A DNA stretch of 64,000 bases from Sphingobacterium kitahiroshimense. GTDB taxonomy: Bacteria > Bacteroidota > Bacteroidia > Sphingobacteriales > Sphingobacteriaceae. The stretch lies in contig NZ_JAOQNK010000001.1 in the NCBI RefSeq assembly GCF_025961315.1, forward strand, positions 5,828,001 through 5,892,000. Reading direction: 5' to 3'. Every line of letters starts with the position of its first letter. The first letter of the stretch is position 1. The translations under genes were made by a program, and so were the position numbers. Positions 25,853 to 34,557 of the stretch are shown here, in pieces. The notes under the pieces are model-generated. The model worked only from the letters and a program-made list of their open reading frames with translations. It made no database searches and was not told the origin of the DNA.

Positions 25853-26572
25853 TTATAAATTACTCGTTTTTAAATTTTTTGTTCCATCTTCTTGTATGAA
25901 ATATCGGAAAGTAAAGTAGGGGGCAGGCCAGTAAAGGTCAGTAATAGGCGTAAAATTGTGAATACCCTGATATACACTGATCATTTGTAGCTTGACATAT
26001 TTTCCATTACTTAAACGGATGACATAGGTGCGGTCAGGCATGGCCTGTACCAAATGACGCTGTATATTATAATCATACCAGCCTGACGACTCGGCATCCA
26101 TAATAATACCGAATGCATTTATTTTTGAGTTTTCAAATTCAATATCCGCAGGAGCTGAATCGACTTGGTCATATGGCTTTTTAATCAGTACAACGCGGTG
26201 TCTTGATGGATTTCCGTAAGCGGGATTATTTTCCATCGTTCCATCATTTATAAAAAGTGTTCCATTGTATTGTCCTGTAAAGGCAAGATCCCAATCTGTT
26301 TTTGAAAAGTTCGTTACCGAATCGGTATGATTTTTTAACCAAGTCTGGTTTTGATCTGAAAACCGAAATAGGAAAGTATAAAAGTCTCTTGTTTCTTTGG
26401 GGTTTCCGCCACCGACACCAGCTCCGACATAAGCATTTACATCACCAGCAAGATCTTTTATGATCGTACTTTTTCCGTCAGCTAAGATGTCTGGCTCAAT
26501 GTTAGGTTTAAAACATGAAGTAAACACTGTTGCTATGCAACTATAAAAGAGTATTTTTATGGATAATTTCAT
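25853..26572 (-). CDS. HmuY family haem-binding lipoprotein
   Basis: This 239-residue lipoprotein has the lipobox FTSC. It carries HmuY-family features: TDWDLAFTGQYNGTLFIND (the WDIAF-type strand), DRTYVIRLSNGKYVKLQMISVY and a C-terminal PYFTFRYFIQEDG. In Porphyromonas, HmuY takes haem from host proteins and passes it to the receptor HmuR. It directly follows the receptor gene (4-base gap), in the usual order. Confidence 0.87.
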   Translation of the reverse strand: MKLSIKILFYSCIATVFTSCFKPNIEPDILADGKSTIIKDLAGDVNAYVGAGVGGGNPKETRDFYTFLFRFSDQNQTWLKNHTDSVTNFSKTDWDLAFTGQYNGTLFINDGTMENNPAYGNPSRHRVVLIKKPYDQVDSAPADIEFENSKINAFGIIMDAESSGWYDYNIQRHLVQAMPDRTYVIRLSNGKYVKLQMISVYQGIHNFTPITDLYWPAPYFTFRYFIQEDGTKNLKTSNL

Positions 26573-26576
26573 CTTT

Positions 26577-28946
26577 TTACTTTATTAATCTGTAGGATAG
26601 GCCAAAGGATACACTTCGACCAATTTGGCCTGGAATTAAATAATTAATATAGTTTCCGAGGTTTTCTCCAGTCACCCGGACAGTTAAAGGAAGTTTGTCA
26701 AACTTTTTTTCAATAGTTGCATTATAGAGAATATGCTGATTGACAAATGTGTCAAAACGATCAATAAAATGATTGCCATTTGCATCTGAAAATGCATACT
26801 TCCCTCTGTAGTTAGCACGTGCATTTATTGTCAGATTCCAAGGAGCTTGATAAATTGCACCTATGTTGAATTGATGTCTTGATCTGTTTTCTAAGCCCCA
26901 GTAGTCTTTTGATGTTGGCGTAAATGTCTCTCCGGTCTTTGGATCTCTTAAGGTATTAAATGGCCAATTCCCTTGTTTTATGCTGTCAACAACACTCATA
27001 TCTTTCGCAATCAGGTATTGATAGCCTGCATTGATTGTGATTTTTTCTAACACCCGAGTAGAAAAAGATATGTCAAATCCTTTATTGACTGACTTTGGTA
27101 AATTTTGATACGAATAAATCGCCATGTTTTGCATACCTGTAGCAACCTGTATACTATTGATTTGATTTTTAAGCTGATGACGAAATACATTGACTTCTAC
27201 TGTTGTATTCGTTAACGGCTTCCAGATCAAACCTGCATTGATTGAGGTGTTGTGCTCGGCTTTTAAGTTACCATCAAGTTGATTGATGATGTAATTGCGA
27301 CGTTCAGAAATTTGTCCTGCGGCATCCATTTCATCCAGAGTACTGTTTAAAACTTCATTGCCGATAACGTAGTAATTGGCAGCAGGGTTGTAAAACACTT
27401 GATAACGGGTCTTGAAGTCAGGTGCTTTAAATCCAGTTCCTATACCTGTTTTCAAAGCAAGCTGAGGCAGTAATTGATAGGTCACACCTAAACTTGGGTT
27501 TAATCGCCCTCCGTAATTGTCTGTCTGGTCATAGCGCAATCCTGCAACAACAGTGGTTTTTTCTCCGATTGTTTTATTCGCTTGGGTATATAAAAAGAAG
27601 TTCTTCTGATTTTTGTTGTCAAAATTTTCAGCAAGATCCATAGCTTCTATAGCGCCACCTAGTCCCATAGTCACATTTAAGCCTTCTGACTGATAAGCAA
27701 ATTGTTGTTCCAGACGATGGACCATCTGTGTGAAATTGTCTGAAGCTAAATTGGCATTGTTTTGCTGTGCTGTTACTTTATTATCGGATTGATAATGCGA
27801 TACGTAATAGGTAGAAAGCGATTTCCAGCGTTCATTCCAACGGCTATCGTAGAACAATGAAGCATTGATGTCAGTCTCTTTTTGTTGATCTAGCGTGCTG
27901 AAATCTTGTCCGTAACCACGGTGCATATCGGATTGGCGATAGTTATAACGCCCTGAAGCGCCAATGAAATGCTGATTATCTTTCAATTGATGTCTTACTT
28001 TTCCCTGGATGGAAAAAGTTTGGTAGGGTGGGACTGTGGTTCCGCTTGACTGAAATTTTTTGTTTGTATTAAAACCATCCGTACGGTAGTAATTCGTAGA
28101 TAGTAAAGCTGTTCCTCTATTTTTATTAAAGGAAGTCTCACCTTCTAAAGTTGCATCCAATACGTTGAAGCTTCCATAGTTAATATTTGCATGCATTTGA
28201 GGAGTTACTTTCCCTAAACGGGTGATGATATTGATCGCTCCTCCCAGTGCATCACTCCCATAAAGACAAGAAGAAGCCCCTTTGATAATCTCTATACGTT
28301 CTATATTTGTTACCGAAATACGTGATAAGTCAAAGTTACCGGAACTTCTGCCGAGCATCGGCTGTCCGTCAATGAGGATCATGACGTATTCACTAGAGAA
28401 TCCCTGAAGCTGCACACCTACAGAACGGTTACCGCCAGCAGTATTGTTAACAATAGCAATACCTGTCTGTTCTTTTAAGACCTCGTCCAAACGTCTACTC
28501 CCCATAAGTTCAATTGCCTTCCTGTCGATAATAGTAACCGGCATAGCGGAGTTCTTAGGATCAATTAATGTTGGACGGTTTTGAATCTCTTGCGTAACCA
28601 ATGCTTCATCTAAAACTTGATTCGATTTATGAAGCTGGAAGCGATGTAACTGCTTGTCTTTTGCGATCAACTCAATGGAGCCAGTTAAGGTTTCATATCC
28701 AATTGCACTTAAAGTATAAGTATATGTTCCGGCATATAATTTTTTGACTATGAAATTTCCCCGATTATCTGTTTTTGTCGTAGATCGGTCTGGTTCGATT
28801 AAAATACTAACATCTGCCAACGGTCTTTGTAATTCATCCACAATAAGCCCTTGAAATTGCGCATTCTGTTGTGCAAGCACTGAATTGCTTTTCCCGATCA
28901 GAAAAAGAAAACTAAATAGCAGGCATAGATAGTGTGTTGTCTTCAA
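26577..28946 (-). CDS. TonB-dependent haem receptor (HmuR-like)
   Basis: This outer-membrane receptor has an N-terminal carboxypeptidase-like domain (FQGLIVDELQRPLADVSI), a plug (DRKAIELMGSRRLDEVLKEQ, then GGAINIITR) and a barrel ending VSFGLSYRLIK. Operon context with HmuY and haem oxygenase gives the substrate. No in-frame ATG exists near the start. Candidates are TTG 28979 (800 residues) and TTG 28946 (789 residues, giving KTTHYLCLLFSFLFLIG, the better signal peptide), which is used here. A Fur-like operator covers 28949-28971, and a -7 box on this strand (28951-28944) overlaps the chosen start, so the start is unresolved. Confidence 0.9.
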   Translation of the reverse strand: MKTTHYLCLLFSFLFLIGKSNSVLAQQNAQFQGLIVDELQRPLADVSILIEPDRSTTKTDNRGNFIVKKLYAGTYTYTLSAIGYETLTGSIELIAKDKQLHRFQLHKSNQVLDEALVTQEIQNRPTLIDPKNSAMPVTIIDRKAIELMGSRRLDEVLKEQTGIAIVNNTAGGNRSVGVQLQGFSSEYVMILIDGQPMLGRSSGNFDLSRISVTNIERIEIIKGASSCLYGSDALGGAINIITRLGKVTPQMHANINYGSFNVLDATLEGETSFNKNRGTALLSTNYYRTDGFNTNKKFQSSGTTVPPYQTFSIQGKVRHQLKDNQHFIGASGRYNYRQSDMHRGYGQDFSTLDQQKETDINASLFYDSRWNERWKSLSTYYVSHYQSDNKVTAQQNNANLASDNFTQMVHRLEQQFAYQSEGLNVTMGLGGAIEAMDLAENFDNKNQKNFFLYTQANKTIGEKTTVVAGLRYDQTDNYGGRLNPSLGVTYQLLPQLALKTGIGTGFKAPDFKTRYQVFYNPAANYYVIGNEVLNSTLDEMDAAGQISERRNYIINQLDGNLKAEHNTSINAGLIWKPLTNTTVEVNVFRHQLKNQINSIQVATGMQNMAIYSYQNLPKSVNKGFDISFSTRVLEKITINAGYQYLIAKDMSVVDSIKQGNWPFNTLRDPKTGETFTPTSKDYWGLENRSRHQFNIGAIYQAPWNLTINARANYRGKYAFSDANGNHFIDRFDTFVNQHILYNATIEKKFDKLPLTVRVTGENLGNYINYLIPGQIGRSVSFGLSYRLIK

Positions 28947-28948
28947 AG

Positions 28949-28971
28949 TTATTTGTAATAATTCTAAATAA
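28949..28971 (-). promoter_or_regulatory. Fur-like operator, site 2 (haem receptor operon)
   Basis: This 23-bp site reads on the plus strand TTATTTGTAAT, one centre base, then ATTCTAAATAA: 9 of 11 symmetric positions pair. It directly abuts a minus-strand -7 box TAACTTTG (28951-28944). Confidence 0.65.
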
Positions 28972-29179
28972 TAATGCAAGTATCTCCATAAAATGCCAAA
29001 GTTTATTTATGCATTGTGTATTTTGATTTGTGCAAAGCGTATTAATTTTTGTGCAATATGATATTATTTAAATGACATAATGATCCCTGCTGTTTAGTTA
29101 ATTTATTGTTAACCAGAGTATTTAAGTTGTTTATGTCTATTCTTGTGTATTAGTGTAAGCGTATTGCAAACAGAACTCT

Positions 29180-29202
29180 TTATTTGTAATTAGTTTAAAT
29201 AA
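29180..29202 (+). promoter_or_regulatory. Fur-like operator, site 3 (hmuTUV)
   Basis: This 23-bp site (TTATTTGTAAT, then TTTAAATAA at the right end) aligns with the sites at 11532, 28949 and 33951. It covers the -33 box of the hmuT promoter. Confidence 0.62.
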
Positions 29203-29213
29203 GCCCATTTTTG
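29183..29213 (+). promoter_or_regulatory. promoter of hmuT-hmuU-hmuVS
   Basis: TTTG (29183-29186), a 19-base spacer and CATTTTTG (29206-29213, one mismatch to TAnnTTTG). The ATG follows 23 bases later at 29237. Confidence 0.5.
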
Positions 29214-29236
29214 TTCTTCATAAATGAACAAATTAT

Positions 29237-30088
29237 ATGAAGAAAATATTAAATAATTTTGCGCTTATCATCATTTTATGGTCTAGCTATACAGTAGCTA
29301 TAGCACAGGGCAACACGCCAAAAAGAATTGTTTCCTTAAGTGGAAGTTTGACGGAAATTGTTGATGCATTAGGGCTAGGTGCTAATCTAGTGGCTGTTGA
29401 TGTGACAAGCGATTATCCAAGTTATGTGAAAGAGATTCCTAAAGTGAGCAAAAACAGATCAATTACGGCTGAAGGAATTGCTTCATTTCGTCCAGATATC
29501 GTACTAGGTTTTGAAGGAGAGGTCAGTGCGGCTGTATTGGCGCAATTTAAGACCTTGAGTATTTCATGTGTTTTGTTTAAACAGGAATTTTCTGAGGCAG
29601 GATTAACAGGATTGGTTCGCAAAGTAGGACAATCTTTAAATGTTACTACAAAGGGAAATCAGGTTGCAGATCAATTATCGAAAGATCTAAAGTCGGCAAT
29701 TGCGAAGGGGAAATCGAGTAAAGCAACTAAAATGATGTTTGTATATGCACGTGGGGCAGGAGCAATGAGTGTATCTGGTTCAGGAACTGCCGTTGATGCG
29801 GTAATCAAGTTAGCCGGTGCTCAAAATGTGATGAAAGGTTTTACAGGATACAAAACATATAATACAGAAGCTTTAGTTCAGGCCAATCCGGAAGTTATTT
29901 TGTTATTTGATTTTGGAATGTCCAGTTTAGGAGGAAAAGAAGCTATTTTGAAGTTACCAGGTGTTAACTTAACTACAGCAGGTAAAAATAAAAGAGTAAT
30001 TGCTATGGATGCATCCTTGTTAAATGGTTTCAGTATGCGTTTACCACAGGCGATACAGCAGTTGCACGAAAAATTATTTGGAAAATAG
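29237..30088 (+). CDS. hmuT: haem ABC transporter, periplasmic binding protein
   Basis: This 283-residue protein has a signal peptide (1-23, no lipobox) and the two-lobed class III binding fold: RIVSLSGSLTEIVDALGLG, DVTSDYP, ASFRPDIVLGFEG, then GFTGYKTYNTEALVQANPEVIL. It matches haem-specific HmuT/ChuT-type proteins. It receives haem from the outer-membrane receptor and delivers it to HmuU. The next gene starts 8 bases later. Confidence 0.9.
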   Translation: MKKILNNFALIIILWSSYTVAIAQGNTPKRIVSLSGSLTEIVDALGLGANLVAVDVTSDYPSYVKEIPKVSKNRSITAEGIASFRPDIVLGFEGEVSAAVLAQFKTLSISCVLFKQEFSEAGLTGLVRKVGQSLNVTTKGNQVADQLSKDLKSAIAKGKSSKATKMMFVYARGAGAMSVSGSGTAVDAVIKLAGAQNVMKGFTGYKTYNTEALVQANPEVILLFDFGMSSLGGKEAILKLPGVNLTTAGKNKRVIAMDASLLNGFSMRLPQAIQQLHEKLFGK

Positions 30089-30096
30089 TTGCTGTA

Positions 30097-31131
30097 ATGA
30101 AAAATACCTTAATTTACACGCTACTCAGCATATTACTTATTATCGTAGTCATATTTTCATTAGGGATGGGATCGATTTCGGTTTCCTTTTGGGATGTTTG
30201 CTCTATACTGTTATATAAGATAGGTCTTAAAGCTTCATCAGGTATTGATGAGCTGACTGTGAATGTCTTGGAGCAAATACGATTACCTAGAATTCTAATG
30301 GGAATTGCAGTTGGTGCAGCTTTAGGAATCAGTGGAGCAGCTATCCAAGGTATATTTCGAAATCCATTAGCGGAACCTGGCTTAATGGGAATTTCTTCAG
30401 GCGCTTCTTTCTTTGCCGCACTCGTTATCTCTTTCGAAGGCTTGTTACTTCCCATGATTTCTGCAAGCCTGGGTTATTACGTTCTGGCATTTGCCGCGTT
30501 TTTAGGAGCAACATTGACAGTGCTTATTGTTTATCGTATATCCATGAACAATGGGAAATCTCATATTGCAACCATGCTTTTAGCAGGTGTTGCTATGAAT
30601 GCATTTGCAGGAGCCTTAACGGGATTATTGAGTTATTTAGCAACTGAACAACAATTACGTTCCATCACCTTTTGGTCATTGGGCAGTTTAGCGGGAGCAT
30701 CATGGGAAAATATTAAAGTATTGTATCCCTGTGTCTTGATTTCTTTAGTTATTCTACCTCTTTTTGCGAAACAATTGAATGTTTTTGCTTTAGGAGAATC
30801 TCAAGCTGAAATGATGGGCGTCAATACAAGCCGGTTGAAAATTGTTGTTATTTTGTTTTCAACATTGGCAGTAGGAGCAGCTGTTGCATTTTCCGGAGTT
30901 ATCAGCTTCGTGGGTTTATTAGTGCCGCATGCAATCCGGTTGATTGGTGGTGTTGATAATCGTTACGTGCTCGTGGCATCAAGTATTGCCGGAGCATTGG
31001 TACTCACACTTGCTGATCTGCTTTCGCGCTTAATTATTCAGCCATTGGAACTTCCTATTGGGGTTATTACAGCATTATTGGGTACTCCAGTTTTCTTATT
31101 TATCCTGATCAGAGACAAGAATAAAATCTAG
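30097..31131 (+). CDS. hmuU: haem ABC transporter permease (FecCD family)
   Basis: This 344-residue polytopic protein has about ten helices and the FecCD signatures RLPRILMGIAVGAALGISGA, RNPLAEPGLMGISSGA, FWSLGSLAGASW and SFVGLLVPHAIRLIGG. It forms the membrane channel for haem and iron-chelate import. It lies between hmuT (8-base gap) and hmuVS (3-base gap). Confidence 0.94.
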   Translation: MKNTLIYTLLSILLIIVVIFSLGMGSISVSFWDVCSILLYKIGLKASSGIDELTVNVLEQIRLPRILMGIAVGAALGISGAAIQGIFRNPLAEPGLMGISSGASFFAALVISFEGLLLPMISASLGYYVLAFAAFLGATLTVLIVYRISMNNGKSHIATMLLAGVAMNAFAGALTGLLSYLATEQQLRSITFWSLGSLAGASWENIKVLYPCVLISLVILPLFAKQLNVFALGESQAEMMGVNTSRLKIVVILFSTLAVGAAVAFSGVISFVGLLVPHAIRLIGGVDNRYVLVASSIAGALVLTLADLLSRLIIQPLELPIGVITALLGTPVFLFILIRDKNKI

Positions 31132-31134
31132 TTT

Positions 31135-32964
31135 ATGCTACAAGTACAATCACTATCATACGAAATCAAAGGGCGTCCCATTTTAAGGGATATTGATATC
31201 TCTATTCAAAAAGGCGAATTTTACGCAATTGTAGGAGCAAATGGAGCCGGAAAAACATCTTTGTTACGTATGTTGGCTTCCGATCTGAAACCTGCAAAGG
31301 GAGAAATATTGTTTAAAGGCAAACCACTTCGTTCTTACTCATTGAAAGAACTTGCTTATGCGAGAGCTTTCCTACACCAGTCCAATAGTATGGCTATGGC
31401 GTTTACTGTCGAGGAGGTCGTCCGTATGGGACGCTATCATTTGAAAGCATCTCAGGAGCAACACAACGTGGCTATAGCAGAGTGTATGCGCATCTGTGAA
31501 GTCGAACATCTGGGCGATAGAAAAATACAGCAACTGTCGGGTGGAGAGCAGCAACGTGTTCATTTTGCAAGGGTATTGGCACAGGTGTGGGACCAGAAAG
31601 ACGTTTTGTTATTATTAGATGAGCCTGTAGCGAGTATGGATATCCAATTTCAACATCAAACACTAGCCATTGCGAAAGCTTTGACTGCTGTTGGGTTTAG
31701 TGTTGTCGCCATATTACATGAACTGAATCTTGTTGCACAGTATGCCGATCGTGTATTGATGCTCAAATCGGGTAGGAAATGGTGGGAGGGAGCTCCTATT
31801 GAAGTGCTCAAGCCTGAAAATATATATGCTATATTTGGTGTGCAAACAAAAGTGAGTACTGATATGGCTACGCTGACACCGTCTGTACAAACCTGTACAG
31901 TACATTATTCAGCAGCAAAATTTAATTCAAATTATAAACATGAACTGGCGATGGAATTAAAAGAAAAGTACGAAAATTATAAAAAAGATAATCCTAAGGC
32001 AAGGATTTACGACTGTGCAAAAGCACTTAAGGTAAGTGAAGCACAGCTTCTATTGACACAATTGTCAGATGATGTGGTATTACTTAAGGATGATATTTGG
32101 GCTATTTTGCAGGAATTACCGCGCTTAGGGCATGTTATGGCTTTGACACGTAATGATGCATGTGTTCATGAAAGAAAAGGAACGTATCCCACACCTTCCA
32201 ATGAGGGGCATGTCGTATTATTTCATAATGATGATATTGACCTACGCGTTTTTATTCAGAATTGGGCTTATGCATTTGCTGTAAAAGTTAAAGATCTTTT
32301 GAGTATCCAGTTCTTTGATACAGCGGGATTAGCTGTTCATAAAGTTTATTTGATCAAAGACTCTAATCCGATTGCTGTTTATGAAGAACTTGTAAATTCT
32401 TATCGTGCTGCAGACCAGACGTATTTTACAATCAATGTTCCCGCAGTTTTAAGCGATATCTCGATTCCAGATACGGAAATTGCTGTCGATAGTTTTCAGT
32501 CAGATTGGCTCAATATGAAGGATAGCCATGAATTCTTTGGTATTTTACGTAAATATAGCTTACAGCGGACACAGGCATTACGTCTGGCACCTTCTGGTTT
32601 CGCAGAGCAATTGCCATTAGAGCGATTTACAGAAATCTTAAACCAGGCTTCAGAACAGGACGTTCCTGTCATGGTTTTTGTTAGCAATAAAGGCTGTATA
32701 CAGATACATTCGGGATTGATCAAGAAACTTGTAACGATGGAGAATTGGTTTAATGTACTAGATCCACAGTTTAATCTGCATCTTAATATGGATGCGATTG
32801 ACCAAATATGGCAGGTTAGAAAACCTTCTACGGATGGTGATGTAAACGCATTGGAAGTTTACGACAAGCAGGGAAATCTAATTGTTCAACTTTTTGGGAA
32901 ACGAAAACCGGGTATTCCTGAACTAGAATCATGGCGTTCGCTATTGCAAGGTCAAAAGGTATAA
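31135..32964 (+). CDS. fusion of haem ABC transporter ATPase (HmuV) with haem-degrading domain (HmuS)
   Basis: This 609-residue protein has two parts in one open frame. Residues 1 to about 255 are a complete ATPase: Walker A GANGAGKTSLL, signature LSGGEQQR, Walker B LLLLDEPVASMD, H-loop ILHELNL. Residues from about 265 to 609 are a full-length HemS/HmuS-type domain: KYENYKKDNPKARIYDCAKA, LSIQFFDTAGLAVHKVYLI, IDQIWQVRKPSTDGDVNALE. HmuS proteins bind or degrade cytoplasmic haem. The join suggests that haem is processed at the importer's inner face. Both domains look intact, with no stop codon or frameshift at the junction. Confidence 0.92.
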   Translation: MLQVQSLSYEIKGRPILRDIDISIQKGEFYAIVGANGAGKTSLLRMLASDLKPAKGEILFKGKPLRSYSLKELAYARAFLHQSNSMAMAFTVEEVVRMGRYHLKASQEQHNVAIAECMRICEVEHLGDRKIQQLSGGEQQRVHFARVLAQVWDQKDVLLLLDEPVASMDIQFQHQTLAIAKALTAVGFSVVAILHELNLVAQYADRVLMLKSGRKWWEGAPIEVLKPENIYAIFGVQTKVSTDMATLTPSVQTCTVHYSAAKFNSNYKHELAMELKEKYENYKKDNPKARIYDCAKALKVSEAQLLLTQLSDDVVLLKDDIWAILQELPRLGHVMALTRNDACVHERKGTYPTPSNEGHVVLFHNDDIDLRVFIQNWAYAFAVKVKDLLSIQFFDTAGLAVHKVYLIKDSNPIAVYEELVNSYRAADQTYFTINVPAVLSDISIPDTEIAVDSFQSDWLNMKDSHEFFGILRKYSLQRTQALRLAPSGFAEQLPLERFTEILNQASEQDVPVMVFVSNKGCIQIHSGLIKKLVTMENWFNVLDPQFNLHLNMDAIDQIWQVRKPSTDGDVNALEVYDKQGNLIVQLFGKRKPGIPELESWRSLLQGQKV

Positions 32965-32971
32965 AAGTAAA

Positions 32972-33931
32972 TTAACGGCTTATTTCTGAAGGGAGTAAGC
33001 CGTAATATTTTTTAAATGCATGTGTAAAGCTAGCCTGATGTTTAAAACCCACGATCGTACTCACCTCATACATGTTTTTGTTTTCATTTAAAATCAGACG
33101 TTTTGCCTCCTCCATTCGGATACGTGTGATGTAGTTGTAAATGGTAGTACCAAAATGTTGTTTAAAGCCATTGCGAAGTTTAAACTCATTCAATAGTACT
33201 AATTTTGATAATTGCTTGTGTGTTGGCGGATTGACAAAATTATTGCGAAGGATCCGCTGTGCCTCTTCCAGTTTTTGAACATCTTCGATCTTTAAAAGAT
33301 CCGTAAGTTTATCGCTGATGAAACTGAACTGTTCAAACTGAAGCATGATGAGTTCGAGAATGCGCGCATTGACAAATATCTGTTTCAATTCATTTTTATT
33401 TGTCGTGGTACGAATACTATCAATAATCCCCTTCATTTCTGTGGTAACAAAAAGATCTTCTTCGACAATGGAGATCACTTTCTTTTCCTTCATCTTCTCT
33501 TTGAATTCCAAATGAAGTGGCGTATGTATGCTGATCATATTCTGATAGAGTTCAGGTGTCATGATGACCATAAAATACAGGAAGTCCTGATTGCTCTGAA
33601 TCGGATGCTCTTCGTAAAGAGAAGGAATGTAACGTATGTTATGTTTACTGAAAGTAAATCCATGCGCAGATTCTGATTTACTAAGGATAAATTGGCTCAC
33701 GACAGCTTCACCTTCTATCTCCGAGATAATATCTACGGGAGCTGAAACACGCATATCCGCGCAGAGCACAAACAAGCCTCTGCTCAGGATCTGATAGGTA
33801 CTGATATTTATCGGGCTTTTATTGATTGCAATATGCTTTTCGGATAAAATGGTATTGATCGAGCTGATCTCAGGAAGCTCTTCCCAAAATAGCCATTCAT
33901 TATGTTGTTTTATCTTTGCTTTTATAATCAT
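32972..33931 (-). CDS. AraC family transcription regulator of the haem locus
   Basis: This 319-residue protein ends with a double helix-turn-helix (about 225-319): KQLSKLVLLNEFKLRNGFKQHFG and YEVSTIVGFKHQASFTHAFKKYYGLLPSE. The N-terminal part is a PchR-like sensor region. PchR-type regulators activate siderophore or haem uptake when bound to the ligand; haem sensing here is inferred. It is convergent with hmuVS (7-base gap), and its own promoter has the shared operator. Confidence 0.88.
   Translation of the reverse strand: MIIKAKIKQHNEWLFWEELPEISSINTILSEKHIAINKSPINISTYQILSRGLFVLCADMRVSAPVDIISEIEGEAVVSQFILSKSESAHGFTFSKHNIRYIPSLYEEHPIQSNQDFLYFMVIMTPELYQNMISIHTPLHLEFKEKMKEKKVISIVEEDLFVTTEMKGIIDSIRTTTNKNELKQIFVNARILELIMLQFEQFSFISDKLTDLLKIEDVQKLEEAQRILRNNFVNPPTHKQLSKLVLLNEFKLRNGFKQHFGTTIYNYITRIRMEEAKRLILNENKNMYEVSTIVGFKHQASFTHAFKKYYGLLPSEISR
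32975..33011 (+). terminator. probable terminator of hmuTUVS inside the end of araC
   Basis: ACGGCTTA (32975-32982) pairs with TAAGCCGT (32996-33003), followed by AATATTTTTT. It overlaps the stop and last codons of the convergent regulator gene. Confidence 0.5.
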
Positions 33932-33936
33932 ACCTT

Positions 33937-33973
33937 ATTACAAATATACATTATTTGTAATAGATCTAAATTA
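33937..33973 (-). promoter_or_regulatory. promoter and operator of the araC regulator (Fur-like site 4)
   Basis: The 23-bp operator spans 33951-33973 (TTATTTGTAAT, then TCTAAATTA). Overlapping it, ATTACAAAT (33937-33945) and ATTTGTAAT (33953-33961) form a perfect 9-bp inverted repeat with a 7-base spacer. The minus-strand -7 box TATATTTG (33948-33941) lies in this repeat, 9 bases before the ATG. Confidence 0.6.
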
Positions 33974-34158
33974 ATTTATTGAAATGAGACCTTTAAATGA
34001 CGAGCAATTATTCTATTTTAAAAAACAGGTTGATTGAAATGCAAACAGATGTTTATGAATAAGATAATTAGCGTATAGCAAATGAATCTAAGTGTCATAT
34101 CGGGCAATAAGTTGGTTAATCTACTCTATTTTAATATCTTTTAAATTAAAAAAATGTA

Positions 34159-34166
34159 TATATTTG
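34159..34166 (+). promoter_or_regulatory. candidate -7 box of the speD operon
   Basis: TATATTTG, 28 bases before the speD ATG. A small hairpin CGGC-CATA-GCCG (34167-34178) follows immediately, at the expected 5' end of the transcript. Confidence 0.5.
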
Positions 34167-34194
34167 CGGCCATAGCCGAGAACCATTTTTAGAA

Positions 34195-34554
34195 ATGAAC
34201 GAACAGTATAAGCCAGGAACCCATCAATTATTAACACTTCAGGTGAATGATATTAATCTATTAACCGATATGTCGAATTTTTTAGATTTTACAATACATC
34301 AAATAAATGATCATGGTCTGAAAATTGTCGGAATCTCATCTCATGAATTTGACAGTAAAGGTTTCACAGTAGCTATATGTTTGATGGAATCACATATCTG
34401 TATCCATACATGGCCTGAGTTTTCACAGCTTACACTAGATATTTATTTATGTAATTATCTCAAGGATAATACGAAGAAAGTTCTTGAGCTAGGGGAGGTT
34501 TTTAAGCATTATTTTGATGCATCAGTATTGAATGAAACCATTGTTAATCGATAG
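34195..34554 (+). CDS. speD: S-adenosylmethionine decarboxylase proenzyme (short bacterial type)
   Basis: This 119-residue protein matches the short SpeD family. The autocleavage site is MESHICIHTWPE: cleavage before Ser66 would give the pyruvoyl cofactor. The family's catalytic Cys appears as Cys86 in LDIYLCNY, where the usual context is DVYTCG. It makes decarboxylated SAM, the aminopropyl donor. It is the first gene of a five-gene operon, 3 bases before the DUF4178 gene, and its natural partner is the aminopropyltransferase three genes on. Confidence 0.87.
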   Translation: MNEQYKPGTHQLLTLQVNDINLLTDMSNFLDFTIHQINDHGLKIVGISSHEFDSKGFTVAICLMESHICIHTWPEFSQLTLDIYLCNYLKDNTKKVLELGEVFKHYFDASVLNETIVNR

Positions 34555-34557
34555 TTT

